A stretch of 64,000 nt of DNA from an uncultured Eubacteriales bacterium. GTDB lineage: Bacteria > Bacillota > Clostridia > Oscillospirales > Acutalibacteraceae. Below the pieces are notes generated by a model. That model searched no databases. It worked only from the letters and a program-made list of their open reading frames with translations, and had not been told where the DNA came from. A program made the position numbers and the translations under genes. This document shows, piece after piece, positions 7,984 to 17,189 of this stretch. Location of the stretch: positions 124,001 to 188,000 of the forward strand of contig CAKTFN010000004.1 in NCBI GenBank assembly GCA_934561055.1. The letters run 5' to 3'. How positions within the stretch are numbered: the stretch's first letter is position 1; every line of letters begins with the position of its first letter.

Positions 7984-8526
7984 GTGAATGATGCGCTTTT
8001 GAAATATAAAAAAAGCCTTTACATAAGAAGAATTCTTATCGCTTTTCTTGTCCTTCTGACTGCTCTTTTTCAGCACACAAGGGGTGCGTTGCCTCAACCT
8101 TTCGGTGTTCGGGCAATGCCGCTTGTTGCGCTCGTTGCCGTTGTTGCGCTTTTTGAACGCAGTTTTGCGGGACTTCTTTTCGGACTTTTTGCCGGAGTGC
8201 TTTGGGACTTTGCTTCTCCGGACGGAGACGGATTCTTTGCGGTTGCGCTCTGTCTCGTCGGCTTTCTTTGCGGATTTGCGTCAAGCTTTTTGTTTCGCAA
8301 CAACATTTTTTCCGCTCTTACGCTTTCGTTTGTTTCGCTTCTTGTTTGCCTTTCGGCATATTGGTTCGGTTTTCTTTTCCTCAAAGGATATGATCCGACC
8401 GCAAGGCTGCTTTTCAGATATTATCTCCCTTCATGCTTTTATTCTCTGATTTTTACTCCGATTTATTATTATCTCATCAGAGGCGTCAAACGTGCGCTCG
8501 ATCCGCCGAAAGCCCTCGTTTCCTGA
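7984..8526 (+). CDS. mreD: Rod shape-determining membrane protein MreD
   Basis: Polytopic partner of MreC. 180 residues, almost entirely hydrophobic, with about five membrane helices and the family-like segment FAGLLFGLFAGVLWDFASPDG. It begins with GTG, supported by GGAGG at about 7969 that overlaps the end of mreC; only five bases separate the genes. Identification rests on position, length and hydropathy more than on strongly conserved residues. Confidence 0.85.
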   Translation: MNDALLKYKKSLYIRRILIAFLVLLTALFQHTRGALPQPFGVRAMPLVALVAVVALFERSFAGLLFGLFAGVLWDFASPDGDGFFAVALCLVGFLCGFASSFLFRNNIFSALTLSFVSLLVCLSAYWFGFLFLKGYDPTARLLFRYYLPSCFYSLIFTPIYYYLIRGVKRALDPPKALVS

Positions 8527-8571
8527 AAAGGGAAAACGGAAAATCTTAATGAAAGGACGGCTCGTTGGTTA

Positions 8572-10602
8572 ATGAGAAGAAAAACAAGTAAAAAGCGGAA
8601 CGTTGCCGTCATTATTGCAATCACGGCTGTGTTCGCCGCATTCATTGTCAAACTTTGGAACATCCAGATTGTTTCTGCCGGCGAGGCAAAGCAGGCGGCC
8701 GTCAAGGGAACCGAAGTTTCCGTTGAACCGATAAGAGGCGAAATTCTTGACCGCGACGGAAACACTCTTGCAACAAGCAAGCAGGTTCGTACAATCGTTT
8801 TCAACTATTACGCTTTTCCCGGAAGCGGCGAAAGCGAAAAGCGCAATGAAATTATTCTTAATCTCATCGGTCTTTTTGAACGGAACAAGGCCGAATGGGT
8901 TGACGAGCTTCCGATTAAAGTCAGCCGCAAAGGAAAGCTTTATTTTGCAAAAGGAAAGGAAAACGAAGCGGCTTATCTTCGTTCTTCGGCTTTTCTTGAT
9001 CTTAACCCTTACGCAACCGTTCAAAACTGTTTTGACGCTCTTTTCAAAAAATATTCGCTTGAAAATTATACCGTCGAACAGGCGAGAAATATTGCTTCGG
9101 TTTATTATTCAATGGTAAAAGACGGTTTCAATTCAACAACGCCGTATGTTTTTGCGAAGGATGTTTCGGCTGCGCTTGCTTCGGATATCAAAGAAAAGAG
9201 CGACGTTTTCACCGGAGTTGACGTTCAGGTGAAGTCCGTCAGAGAATATCCCGACGGAACGATCGCACCGCATATTCTCGGTATTGTCGGCGCAATCAGC
9301 GCAGAGGAATACGAAGCGAAAAAGGATGACGGATATTTACTCAACGACACAATCGGAAAAAACGGAATCGAATATGCATATGAATCCGAGCTTCGCGGCA
9401 CTGCCGGAAAGAAGCTGATTACGACGGACTCCGCCGGAAATGTCAGCGAAAAATATATTGATCTTCCGAAAAACGGAAATTCCGTGATTCTGACGTTGAG
9501 AAAAGACCTTCAGGAGACGGCCGTTAAAGCGCTCAAAAATCTTATTCTTGAATTTCAGGAGGACAATTCCAACGTAAAAGCCGGCGCCGTTGTTGCAATG
9601 GACACGAAAAACAACGATATTCTTGCCTGCGCAAGCTATCCGTCGTATAATCTTTCAACGTACTCAAAAAACGCTTCAAAGCTCAATACCGACTCAAACA
9701 AGCCGCTTTGGAACAGAGCGCTTTTGAGCACATATACCCCGGGATCGACAATCAAGCCCGCCGTTGCAATGGCCGGCCTTGAAGAAAAAATCATCGACTC
9801 TGATTTTTATGTTACCTGCACGGGAATTTACACGCATTATGACGATTACCGTCCGACATGCACCGGCGTTCACGGAAGTCTTAACGTTGTTTATGCGCTT
9901 TACAACAGCTGCAACATTTTCTTCTATGAAACTTCCCGTCTTCTCGGAATAGAAAAGCTCAACGATTATTTCACAATGTTCGGCCTCGGCGAAGAAACGG
10001 GCGTTGAAATCGGAGAGTCAAAGGGTACCGTCGATACCGTCAAGCTCAGAACCGAAAAGGGCGAGCTTTGGACGCCCGGTCTCACGATTCAGGCCGGAAT
10101 CGGCCACGGTGACAACCAGTTCACTCCCATTCAGCTTTGTTCATATGCATCGGTAATCGCAAACAGAGGCGTAAGATATAAAGCTCATTTTGTAAAATCG
10201 GTCATGTCGTCGGATTACAGCGAAACGCTTTATTCTTCCGAAACTCAAATTCTTTCAAAGGCAGATTTCAGCGATAAAAACTGGGATCTTGTTTATGACG
10301 GAATGATTCTCGTCGGAACAAAAAGCTATGCCGACTTTTCTTCGGTTCCGGTCACCGTTGCCGCAAAAACGGGAACGACAACGGTCAAAAAAGCCGGAAA
10401 CGGTTCAAAAAAAGAGGTCAACAACGGCCTTATTATTGCGCTCGCTCCGGCGGACGATCCCCAAATTGCCGTTGCCGTTGTTGTTGAAGGTGCAACGAGC
10501 GGCGGCTCAACCGCACCCGTTGCTTCGGCGATAATGGAAAAGTTTTTTGAAAAGTCGCAGGAGGAAAAGGAAGCTCAAACTGAAGGAGTTTTGCTGAAAT
10601 GA
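8572..10602 (+). CDS. mrdA: Class B penicillin-binding protein 2 (elongasome transpeptidase)
   Basis: D,D-transpeptidase that cross-links lateral-wall peptidoglycan together with RodA. 676 residues: N-terminal membrane helix (about 11-28), PBP dimerisation region starting at EPIRGEILDRDGN, then the transpeptidase domain with all three active-site motifs: S392-T-I-K395 with nucleophile S392, S446-C-N448, and K599-T-G. A 200-residue region between the dimerisation and catalytic parts is longer than in minimal PBP2s. Position after mreD fits the elongation enzyme rather than the division enzyme FtsI. Confidence 0.92.
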   Translation: MRRKTSKKRNVAVIIAITAVFAAFIVKLWNIQIVSAGEAKQAAVKGTEVSVEPIRGEILDRDGNTLATSKQVRTIVFNYYAFPGSGESEKRNEIILNLIGLFERNKAEWVDELPIKVSRKGKLYFAKGKENEAAYLRSSAFLDLNPYATVQNCFDALFKKYSLENYTVEQARNIASVYYSMVKDGFNSTTPYVFAKDVSAALASDIKEKSDVFTGVDVQVKSVREYPDGTIAPHILGIVGAISAEEYEAKKDDGYLLNDTIGKNGIEYAYESELRGTAGKKLITTDSAGNVSEKYIDLPKNGNSVILTLRKDLQETAVKALKNLILEFQEDNSNVKAGAVVAMDTKNNDILACASYPSYNLSTYSKNASKLNTDSNKPLWNRALLSTYTPGSTIKPAVAMAGLEEKIIDSDFYVTCTGIYTHYDDYRPTCTGVHGSLNVVYALYNSCNIFFYETSRLLGIEKLNDYFTMFGLGEETGVEIGESKGTVDTVKLRTEKGELWTPGLTIQAGIGHGDNQFTPIQLCSYASVIANRGVRYKAHFVKSVMSSDYSETLYSSETQILSKADFSDKNWDLVYDGMILVGTKSYADFSSVPVTVAAKTGTTTVKKAGNGSKKEVNNGLIIALAPADDPQIAVAVVVEGATSGGSTAPVASAIMEKFFEKSQEEKEAQTEGVLLK

Positions 10603-10634
10603 GTCTTTTGTTTTCTGAAAAGGAGGGTGAAAGA

Positions 10635-11354
10635 ATGGCGAAAAAAATCGTTTTTGCGTCCGGAAAGGGCGGCGTCGGAAAAACAACGCTGACCGTCGGA
10701 ATCGGAACGGCGCTTTCGGAAATGGGACGGAGCGTTCTTTTGGTTGATTTTGACAATCTTCGCAGCATTGATCTTATTGTCGGTGCGGCGGAATCGGTTG
10801 TTTATGATTGGGGAGATGTTCTTCTCGGCCGTTGTTCGGTTGAGGACGCAATTTACAAATCGGGAAATCTCAGCGTGATGTCCTGTCCGAGAAAGTACGG
10901 CGAGGCAACGCCGAAAAAAGTCGGAGAGCTTATCAGAAGTCTTGACAAAAAGTTCGACTTCATTCTTTGCGACGCACCGGCCGGAATCGGAAGGGGTCTC
11001 CATCTTGCAATTGCGGCGGCGGACAAGGGAATTCTTGTTGCAACGCCGGATTATGTTTGCGTCAGAGGTGCGTTCACCGCTTCGGACGAGATGATTGAAG
11101 GCGGAATAAGCGACATTCGCCTCATAATTAACCGCGCCGTTAAAAAGGACATAAAGAGAAACAAGATGCTCAACTTTGACTCCGTAATCGATTCAACGGC
11201 GGTTCAGCTCATCGGAGTTGTTCCGGAAGACCCGTTTTTGCGCTTCGGTGCAATGGGCGTTTCCGTTTATAAAAAAGGTCAGATTTCATACCCGGCATTC
11301 AACAATATTGCAAAAAGAATTACGGGACTGAGCATTCCGTTGAGTTTCGCATGA
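10635..11354 (+). CDS. minD: MinD-like deviant-Walker ATPase
   Basis: ATPase that in the Min system places the division septum. The chosen ATG has GGAGGGTGA six bases upstream; an earlier in-frame ATG at 10599 overlaps the mrdA stop and lacks a site. 239 residues: deviant Walker A GKGGVGKTT at about 10-18, LLVDFDNLRSIDLIVG and CDAPAGIGRGL. MinD normally ends in a membrane-binding amphipathic helix rich in Lys and Phe; this protein stops at GLSIPLSFA with no such tail, and no minC or minE is adjacent. It may be a divergent MinD or another ParA/MinD ATPase tied to the elongasome. Confidence 0.75.
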   Translation: MAKKIVFASGKGGVGKTTLTVGIGTALSEMGRSVLLVDFDNLRSIDLIVGAAESVVYDWGDVLLGRCSVEDAIYKSGNLSVMSCPRKYGEATPKKVGELIRSLDKKFDFILCDAPAGIGRGLHLAIAAADKGILVATPDYVCVRGAFTASDEMIEGGISDIRLIINRAVKKDIKRNKMLNFDSVIDSTAVQLIGVVPEDPFLRFGAMGVSVYKKGQISYPAFNNIAKRITGLSIPLSFA

Positions 11355-11405
11355 AGTTAATTTGATAATTTTTTGGTTTTTTTGTCAATTATTTTGATAT
11401 TTTGC

Positions 11406-11434
11406 TTGAAATTCAGACAAGGTTTTGTTAGAAT
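11406..11434 (+). promoter_or_regulatory. SigA promoter of mgsA
   Basis: TTGAAA, 17-base spacer, TAGAAT, about 110 bases before mgsA. The long untranslated stretch to 11541 shows no riboswitch that I recognise. Confidence 0.6.
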
Positions 11435-11541
11435 AGACAAAAGGGAGAATTGTCGTTTTATTATTGGGATAGTTCAAAAGAAAAGTTACGGCCGCTTCAA
11501 AGCCCGGTCTTTTCTTACCGAGTGTTACAGAAAGGGAGAAG

Positions 11542-11949
11542 ATGAAGATGAATATCGCACTCATTGCACATGACGCCAAAAAGGAGCTTATGACGCAGTT
11601 TTGCATCGCTTATTGCGGAACTCTCAGCAAGCATAACCTTTGTGCGACCGGGACAACCGGAAAGCTCGTTTCCGAAGCTACGGGACTTGATATCGTTAAG
11701 TTCCTTGCCGGATATCAGGGCGGTGAAGAACAGATTGCCGCAAGAATTGCATGCAATGAAATTGACGTTCTTCTCATCTTCCGTGACCCTCTCAATCCGA
11801 AACCCGGCGAGCCGAACGAGGCGAACCTTCTGAGACTTTGCGACGTTCACAACATTCCCGTTGCAACGAACATCGCAACCGCCGAAGCGCTCATTCATTC
11901 GCTTGAACGCGGTGACCTTGACTGGCGTGATATCGTCAATCCGAAATAA
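11542..11949 (+). CDS. mgsA: Methylglyoxal synthase
   Basis: Converts dihydroxyacetone phosphate to methylglyoxal and phosphate, an overflow bypass of lower glycolysis. 135 residues, full length. Family marks: MNIALIAHDAKKE at the start, CATGTTG (phosphate-binding loop), GGEEQIAARI, FRDPLNPKPGEPNEANLLRLCD with its catalytic Asp, and the terminal DWRDIVNPK. The start with GGGAGA five bases away gives MKMNIAL; the second ATG at 11548 is equally possible. Gene stands alone. Confidence 0.93.
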   Translation: MKMNIALIAHDAKKELMTQFCIAYCGTLSKHNLCATGTTGKLVSEATGLDIVKFLAGYQGGEEQIAARIACNEIDVLLIFRDPLNPKPGEPNEANLLRLCDVHNIPVATNIATAEALIHSLERGDLDWRDIVNPK

Positions 11950-11984
11950 TTTTTTGCATTGACTTTTAACTTTATATTTTCAAA

Positions 11985-12215
11985 GGCTATGACTGAAAAG
12001 AGTAGCTTCAAAGGAACGCACAGAGAAAAACGCATTTTTGCTGAGAGCGTTTGCGTGAACCCTTTTTTGCGAAGACATTCACGAGCCGGCTTTTTGCCCG
12101 TTCGCCGCGTTAAGGCTTTTAAGCGGGGCGCAGTTTGCGCTCAATTTGGGTGGTACCGTGGAGCATTGCTTCATCCCTTTTGGTTCGGGAAGAAGCGGTG
12201 CTTTTTATTTTTTTT
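11985..12215 (+). promoter_or_regulatory. T-box leader of hisS-aspS
   Basis: Senses uncharged tRNA and lets transcription pass a terminator. The T-box core GGGTGGTACCG is at 12148-12158. Upstream are an AGTA element (12001), an AGAGA element (about 12021), and a specifier region GCGAAGACATTCACGAG (12069 on) containing GAC (Asp, 12074-12076) and, two codons later, CAC (His, 12080-12082). The terminator hairpin GCATTGCTTCATCCC / GGGAAGAAGCGGTGC spans 12163-12201 and is followed by T-rich 12202-12215. Confidence 0.88.
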
Positions 12216-12261
12216 GAGAAACTCTCTTACTCTTTTTTAAAGAAAGGATTGGTCATAAATT

Positions 12262-13611
12262 ATGGCGCTTATCACAAAATCAATCAAAGGGACTCAGGAT
12301 ATTCTTCCTTCGGAGAGTCACAAAGTACGCTTTGTTGAACAGACGGCTCTCGAAATCGCCGGAAACTGCGGCTTTCGTGAAATCCGTGTTCCCGTTTTTG
12401 AACACACCGAACTTTTTCAGCGCGGAGTCGGTGACACGACCGACGTTGTTCAAAAGGAAATGTATACCTTCCTTGACAAGGGCGAACGCTCAATCACACT
12501 TCGTCCGGAGGGTACGGCAGGCGTTGTTCGCTCATATCTCGAGCGAGGACTTTACAACGAGCCGATGCCGCAAAAACTCTGCTATCTCGTTTCCTGCTAC
12601 CGCTACGAAAAGCCGCAGGCCGGAAGACTGCGTGAATTCCATCAGTTCGGCCTTGAATGCCTCGGAACGGCTTCTCCGGTGGCGGATGCCGAGGTTATCA
12701 GCGTTGCAAACGACATTTTCTCCTTCCTCGGCGTTCGTGAGCTGAAGCTTGAAATCAACTCAATCGGCTGCCCTGAATGCAGAAAAGTATATCACAAAGC
12801 GCTTCACGATTATTTTGAAGCAAGAAAAGACGAACTTTGCCACACGTGCCAAGACAGACTGGACCGCAATCCCATGCGTATTCTTGACTGCAAAAGTCCG
12901 GTCTGCTCGGAAATTGCAAAGGATGCGCCGAAGGTTCTTGACTTCCTTTGCGACGACTGCAAGGCGCACTTTGAAGCCGTTCAAAGCTATCTCAAGGCGA
13001 TGGAGATTCCGTTCACCGTCAATCCGACAATCGTCAGAGGTCTTGATTATTACACGAGAACCGTTTTTGAATTCGTTTCAACCGGAATCGGCGCTCAGGG
13101 AACGGTTTGCGGCGGCGGACGTTATGACGGACTTGTTGAGGAAATCGGCGGCGCTCACACTCCGGCTCTCGGCTTTGCAATCGGAATCGAAAGGCTCATG
13201 CTCCTCATGGAAAACCAGGGACTTCCGTTCCCGGAAAGGGAAAAATGCGCCCTTTATATTGCGACGATGGGCGAAAAAGCCTCCTTTGAAGCGGCAAAAA
13301 TTGCGTCCGCTTTAAGACGGGAAGGCGTTGAAGTTCAGTTTGACGTTGTCGGCCGTTCGGTAAAAGCGCAGATGAAATACGCAAACAAGCTCGGTGCCGC
13401 ATTCACCGTTGTTCTCGGAGACAGCGAACTTGAAAACGGCATTGTAAAACTCAAAAACATGGAAAGCGGCGAAGAAACCGAAGTTGCACTTTCCGACTTT
13501 GAAAACGCATTTATGCGCACGTCACTGAGCGAAAGCCTCAAAGGACTTGAAGATCTCGGCATTGAAACGGACATTGACCTTGATGTGCTTATGAACAAAA
13601 ACTTATTTTAA
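12262..13611 (+). CDS. hisS: Histidyl-tRNA synthetase
   Basis: Class II synthetase that charges tRNA-His. 449 residues against the usual 420-430, with a C-terminal extension of about 25 acidic residues. Motifs: KGTQDILP at the N terminus, motif 2 around CYRYEKPQAGRLREFHQFG, the histidine-specific loops RGLDYYTRTVFEF and VCGGGRYDGL, and motif 3 ALGFAIGIERL. The anticodon-binding domain occupies the last 110 residues. The AAAGGA site lies about 12 bases before ATG. Controlled by the T-box and co-transcribed with aspS 15 bases downstream. Confidence 0.95.
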   Translation: MALITKSIKGTQDILPSESHKVRFVEQTALEIAGNCGFREIRVPVFEHTELFQRGVGDTTDVVQKEMYTFLDKGERSITLRPEGTAGVVRSYLERGLYNEPMPQKLCYLVSCYRYEKPQAGRLREFHQFGLECLGTASPVADAEVISVANDIFSFLGVRELKLEINSIGCPECRKVYHKALHDYFEARKDELCHTCQDRLDRNPMRILDCKSPVCSEIAKDAPKVLDFLCDDCKAHFEAVQSYLKAMEIPFTVNPTIVRGLDYYTRTVFEFVSTGIGAQGTVCGGGRYDGLVEEIGGAHTPALGFAIGIERLMLLMENQGLPFPEREKCALYIATMGEKASFEAAKIASALRREGVEVQFDVVGRSVKAQMKYANKLGAAFTVVLGDSELENGIVKLKNMESGEETEVALSDFENAFMRTSLSESLKGLEDLGIETDIDLDVLMNKNLF

Positions 13612-13626
13612 GAGGTGTAAATAAAA

Positions 13627-15411
13627 ATGGATACCATGACAGGACTTAAAAGAACCGGATATTGCGGTTCTTTCAGCGCAAAAAATATCGGAGAAGAAGT
13701 TGTTGTCTGCGGTTGGGTACAAAAGCAGCGTGACCTCGGCTCGCTCATTTTCGTTGACCTTCGTGACAGAACGGGAATCGTTCAGCTTGCTTTTGACGAC
13801 CACACCGACAAGAGCGTTTTTGAAAAAGCGTTCACCGTCCGCAGTGAGTATGTGCTCATGGCGAAAGGCGTTGTTCGTGAACGCTCTTCAAAGAATCCAG
13901 ACATCCCGACAGGTGAAATCGAAATTGACGTTTCCGATCTTCGCATTCTCGGCGAAAGCGAAACACCGCCGTTTGAAATTATCGAGAATTGCCCGACGAG
14001 CGAGCTTACAAGGCTTAAATACCGCTATCTTGACCTTCGCCGTCCCGATCTTCAAAAGAATATTCTTATGCGCCACAGAATCGCAAAAATCACCCGTGAC
14101 TATTTTGACGAAAACGGCTTTATCGAAATCGAAACTCCGATGCTCATTAAGTCAACCCCAGAAGGCGCAAGAGACTTTCTTGTTCCCTCAAGAATCCACA
14201 AGGGCAGCTTTTACGCTCTTCCGCAGTCGCCGCAGCTTTACAAGCAGCTTTCGATGGTTGCCGGCTTTGACCGTTATATGCAGATTGCCCGCTGCTTCCG
14301 TGACGAGGACCTTCGTGCGGACAGACAGCCGGAATTTACGCAAATCGACGTTGAAATGAGCTTTGTCGAAATGGAGGACGTCCTTTCGATGATTGAAGGC
14401 TTCATGAAAAAGCTTTTCAAGGAAGCAATCGGCGTTGACGTTCCGGAAAAGCTTCCCCGCCTTACCTATAAGGAAGCAATGGAGCGTTACGGCTCGGACA
14501 AGCCCGACACACGTTATGCGATGGAAATTTTCGACCTTGCGGACGAAGTCAAGGATTGCGGCTTCGGCGTGTTCTCCGGTGCGGTTGCAAACGGCTCAAG
14601 AGTTTGCGGAATCACCGCAAAGAAGGCATACTCCGTTCTTACAAGAAAAGAAATCGACAAACTCGTTGAATTCGTCAAGGGTATCGGCGCAAAGGGCATT
14701 GCCTGGATCAGATATGCAGAGGACGGAACGGTTGCTTCCTCGTTTGCAAAATTTATGACCGACGACGAGATGGCCGCAATCAAAAAGAAGGCCGGTGCAG
14801 AAAACGGAGACGTTGTTCTCATCATTGCCGACAAGGAACGTGTTACGCTTCCCGTTCTCGGCGCACTTCGCCAGAACATTGCAAAGAAGCTTGACATCAT
14901 TCCGCAGGACAAGTATAACCTCCTTTGGATTGTTGAATTTCCGTTCTTTGACTGGGACGATGAGCTTGGTCAATTTGTTGCGATGCACCATCCGTTCACC
15001 GCTCCGCTTGAGGAATGTTTGCCGTATCTTGAAAGCGATAAGGCAAACGTCAGAGCAACGGCATATGACCTTGTTCTCAACGGAATCGAGCTTGCGAGCG
15101 GTTCAATCAGAATCACCGATCCCGAACTTCAAAAGAGAATTTTTGAACTTCTCGGCCTTTCGGACGAAGAAGCCTACGAAAAATTCGGCTTCCTCACAGA
15201 TGCCTTCAAATACGGCGCACCCCCGCACGGCGGAATCGGAATCGGTCTTGACAGACTTTGTATGCAGATGCTTCGTCTTGATACGCTTCGTGACGTTGTT
15301 GCTTATCCGAAGGTTCAGAATGCAAGCGAACCGATGACCGAATGTCCGGCCCTTGTTGATAACGAACAGCTTGCCGAACTCGGAATTGAAACAATTTCAA
15401 ACGAGGAATAA
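13627..15411 (+). CDS. aspS: Aspartyl-tRNA synthetase, bacterial type
   Basis: Charges tRNA-Asp, or tRNA-Asp and tRNA-Asn if the genome lacks AsnRS. 594 residues, the bacterial length. N-terminal OB-fold anticodon domain (about 15-115, with CGWVQKQRDLGSLIFVDLRD), class II core with motif 2 ARCFRDEDLRADRQPEFTQ, the bacterial GAD insertion (about 300-415) and motif 3 GIGIGLDRL. AGAGGTG precedes the ATG. Whether it is discriminating cannot be decided by eye. Confidence 0.95.
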   Translation: MDTMTGLKRTGYCGSFSAKNIGEEVVVCGWVQKQRDLGSLIFVDLRDRTGIVQLAFDDHTDKSVFEKAFTVRSEYVLMAKGVVRERSSKNPDIPTGEIEIDVSDLRILGESETPPFEIIENCPTSELTRLKYRYLDLRRPDLQKNILMRHRIAKITRDYFDENGFIEIETPMLIKSTPEGARDFLVPSRIHKGSFYALPQSPQLYKQLSMVAGFDRYMQIARCFRDEDLRADRQPEFTQIDVEMSFVEMEDVLSMIEGFMKKLFKEAIGVDVPEKLPRLTYKEAMERYGSDKPDTRYAMEIFDLADEVKDCGFGVFSGAVANGSRVCGITAKKAYSVLTRKEIDKLVEFVKGIGAKGIAWIRYAEDGTVASSFAKFMTDDEMAAIKKKAGAENGDVVLIIADKERVTLPVLGALRQNIAKKLDIIPQDKYNLLWIVEFPFFDWDDELGQFVAMHHPFTAPLEECLPYLESDKANVRATAYDLVLNGIELASGSIRITDPELQKRIFELLGLSDEEAYEKFGFLTDAFKYGAPPHGGIGIGLDRLCMQMLRLDTLRDVVAYPKVQNASEPMTECPALVDNEQLAELGIETISNEE

Positions 15412-15449
15412 AGCCAAAAGAAATTCGGATATAAATTGAACAATTTATT

Positions 15450-15496
15450 AACAGATGTTAAATGTTCTTCGGAATGTTTGACATCTGTTGTTTTTT
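15450..15496 (+). terminator. Terminator of hisS-aspS
   Basis: AACAGATGT / ACATCTGTT outer stem, AAATGTTC / GAATGTTT inner stem (two G-U pairs), a TTCG tetraloop, then a T tract. Confidence 0.85.
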
Positions 15497-15590
15497 AAGT
15501 TATATTTAAGTTAAAAGAAGGGTATTCGGAACTGTGGGAAAGTTCGGTATTCTTTTAAAAAGAGAAAAGATTTACAGAAAGGAGATCTTT

Positions 15591-16967
15591 ATGATTTCAT
15601 TCAAAAATTTCGGAAGAACGCTTCTTTCGCTTATCGCCGCCGTTTTTTATGCGGTTCTTTCGTTCATCAGTGTCGGAAACGCAAAGCAGGATCTTCCGGT
15701 TACACCGAAGGATTTTGAACCGGTTATGCGCTTTGTTGCCTGCAGTGACATCCACTTCAAAAATGACAACGAACTTGAAGCAAAAGGCGAAGAGGCCGGA
15801 GAAAAATATGAAGATTATCTCAAGGAAGTTGCAATTCCTCCGCAAAGACTTTCCGCCGCTTTCAAAACCGCATATGCTTATGCCGAAAGCTGCGACGGCT
15901 ATAAAGGGCTTGACGCTTTTGCGGTTGCCGGTGACTTTACGAACAAAGGCGCACCGGAACAATATGAAGCTTTCAATAAAACGTTTTCGGAAAACGTAAA
16001 AGCCGGAACACAGAAAATCGTCTGTTCCGGCAACCACGAGTACTATATGTATCGTGACGAGGACAGAACCGAAGGCTCACGCGTTTTTGAAAAATATGAG
16101 GGCGACCTCAACAAACACTATGTTATCAACGGATATCACTTTATTTCCGTTTCCTATGACGAAAAGGTTGAAACCTATCTCAAGGCGGGCGCATGGCTCA
16201 AAAAGGAGCTTGACAAAGCCGTTGCCGACACGGGAGACAAGCCGATTTTTGTCTTTCAGCACCCGGCGCCGCTCCTCACAATTTACGGCGCAACAAAATG
16301 GGGCGACCCGACAATTGCGGCAATCCTCAGTGAATATCCGCAGGTTATCGACTTCTCCGGCCATTCGCATTATCCGATCAATGACCCGCGCTCTGTTTGG
16401 CAGGGTACTTTCACCGCTCTCGGCTGCGGAACGCTCGCTTACTATGAAACCGAACTTGACACGTTTGCCGGAAACTATCCTTATGAATATAAGGAAGCCG
16501 CTCAGTATTACATTGTTGAAGCGGACAAGGACGGAAACGTAAGGGTTAAGGCATATGACCTTATTACCGATCAGTTCTTTGATTTTGAATATTATTTTAC
16601 GGGTCTTGCCGAAAAGAACTATCCTTATTCATATCAGAACCTTAAAAAGCACGACACCGCACCCGTTTTTGAAAACGGCGGAAACATGAAGATTTCTCTC
16701 AACGAAAACGGGGAAAGTGTTCTCACTTTTGACGGTGCAAAGGCAACGTTCGTCACCGAAAGCTATAAAGTTACGCTCAGCAGCGGCGCAAAAATCATTT
16801 CCGAAGATAATTTTTCCGGAAAATATATGTATCTTTTTGAGGATGATAAATACGAAGTAAACCTCGGAAAGCTTGAAAGCGGAAAGAAATATACCGTATC
16901 CGTCTATGCCCTCAGTGCGTTTTCAAAACTTTCAAAGCTTCAAAAGCTTGAATTCACCGCTCGGTAA
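15591..16967 (+). CDS. Secreted calcineurin-like metallophosphoesterase
   Basis: Probable exported di-metal phosphohydrolase. The start is the ATG with AAAGGAGA eight bases upstream; a GTG at 15534 has no site. 458 residues: signal peptide (about 1-30), then the metallophosphoesterase motifs in order: CSDIHF, AGDFTNKG, GNHEYY, FQHPAP and FSGHSHYP. The last ~100 residues form a beta-rich domain of unknown role. Substrate (nucleotide, phospholipid or phosphoprotein) is not predictable. No SigA promoter was clear; a strong terminator follows. Confidence 0.85.
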   Translation: MISFKNFGRTLLSLIAAVFYAVLSFISVGNAKQDLPVTPKDFEPVMRFVACSDIHFKNDNELEAKGEEAGEKYEDYLKEVAIPPQRLSAAFKTAYAYAESCDGYKGLDAFAVAGDFTNKGAPEQYEAFNKTFSENVKAGTQKIVCSGNHEYYMYRDEDRTEGSRVFEKYEGDLNKHYVINGYHFISVSYDEKVETYLKAGAWLKKELDKAVADTGDKPIFVFQHPAPLLTIYGATKWGDPTIAAILSEYPQVIDFSGHSHYPINDPRSVWQGTFTALGCGTLAYYETELDTFAGNYPYEYKEAAQYYIVEADKDGNVRVKAYDLITDQFFDFEYYFTGLAEKNYPYSYQNLKKHDTAPVFENGGNMKISLNENGESVLTFDGAKATFVTESYKVTLSSGAKIISEDNFSGKYMYLFEDDKYEVNLGKLESGKKYTVSVYALSAFSKLSKLQKLEFTAR

Positions 16968-16978
16968 AAAATGATTTT

Positions 16979-17015
16979 GCCGACCGACCGTTTTTTGCGG
17001 TCGGCCGGCGTTTTT
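16979..17015 (+). terminator. Terminator of the metallophosphoesterase gene
   Basis: CCGACCGACCG / CGGTCGGCCGG stem with a T-rich loop, then GTTTTTG. Confidence 0.8.
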
Positions 17016-17018
17016 GTT

Positions 17019-17189
17019 TTAAAGGTCGTCAACGTCCTGAATCGGTTCCCGATCGTCAAATTCGCTCGTTCCCGTGTATGAACCGAGAACGTCGGTTTGC
17101 GCACTGTGGGAGCGGGGCTTCCAAATTTTGACAATTTCTTCAACCTTCGGACTGAGTGAGATCTTTTTCTTTTTGCTCTTCTTTTCCAA
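17019..17189 (-). CDS. Small basic/acidic protein, unannotated family
   Basis: Reading frame of 56 residues from TTG at 17189, or 59 from GTG at 17198. AGGAAGG lies directly against the GTG but is well spaced for the TTG, which I prefer. The N terminus is Lys-rich (KKSKKKKISLSPKVEEIV), the middle has a WKPRS segment, and the C terminus is acidic, with GSYTGTSEFDDREPIQDVDDL. The codon pattern looks coding. I recall small Clostridia proteins with a GSYTGT..PVQDADDL-like end; function unknown. It converges on the metallophosphoesterase gene. Confidence 0.6.
   Translation of the reverse strand: MEKKSKKKKISLSPKVEEIVKIWKPRSHSAQTDVLGSYTGTSEFDDREPIQDVDDL

Noticed and set aside
10599..10634. Earlier ATG for the MinD-like protein
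   Set aside because: It overlaps the mrdA stop, lacks a ribosome site and places 12 non-family residues before the conserved start.
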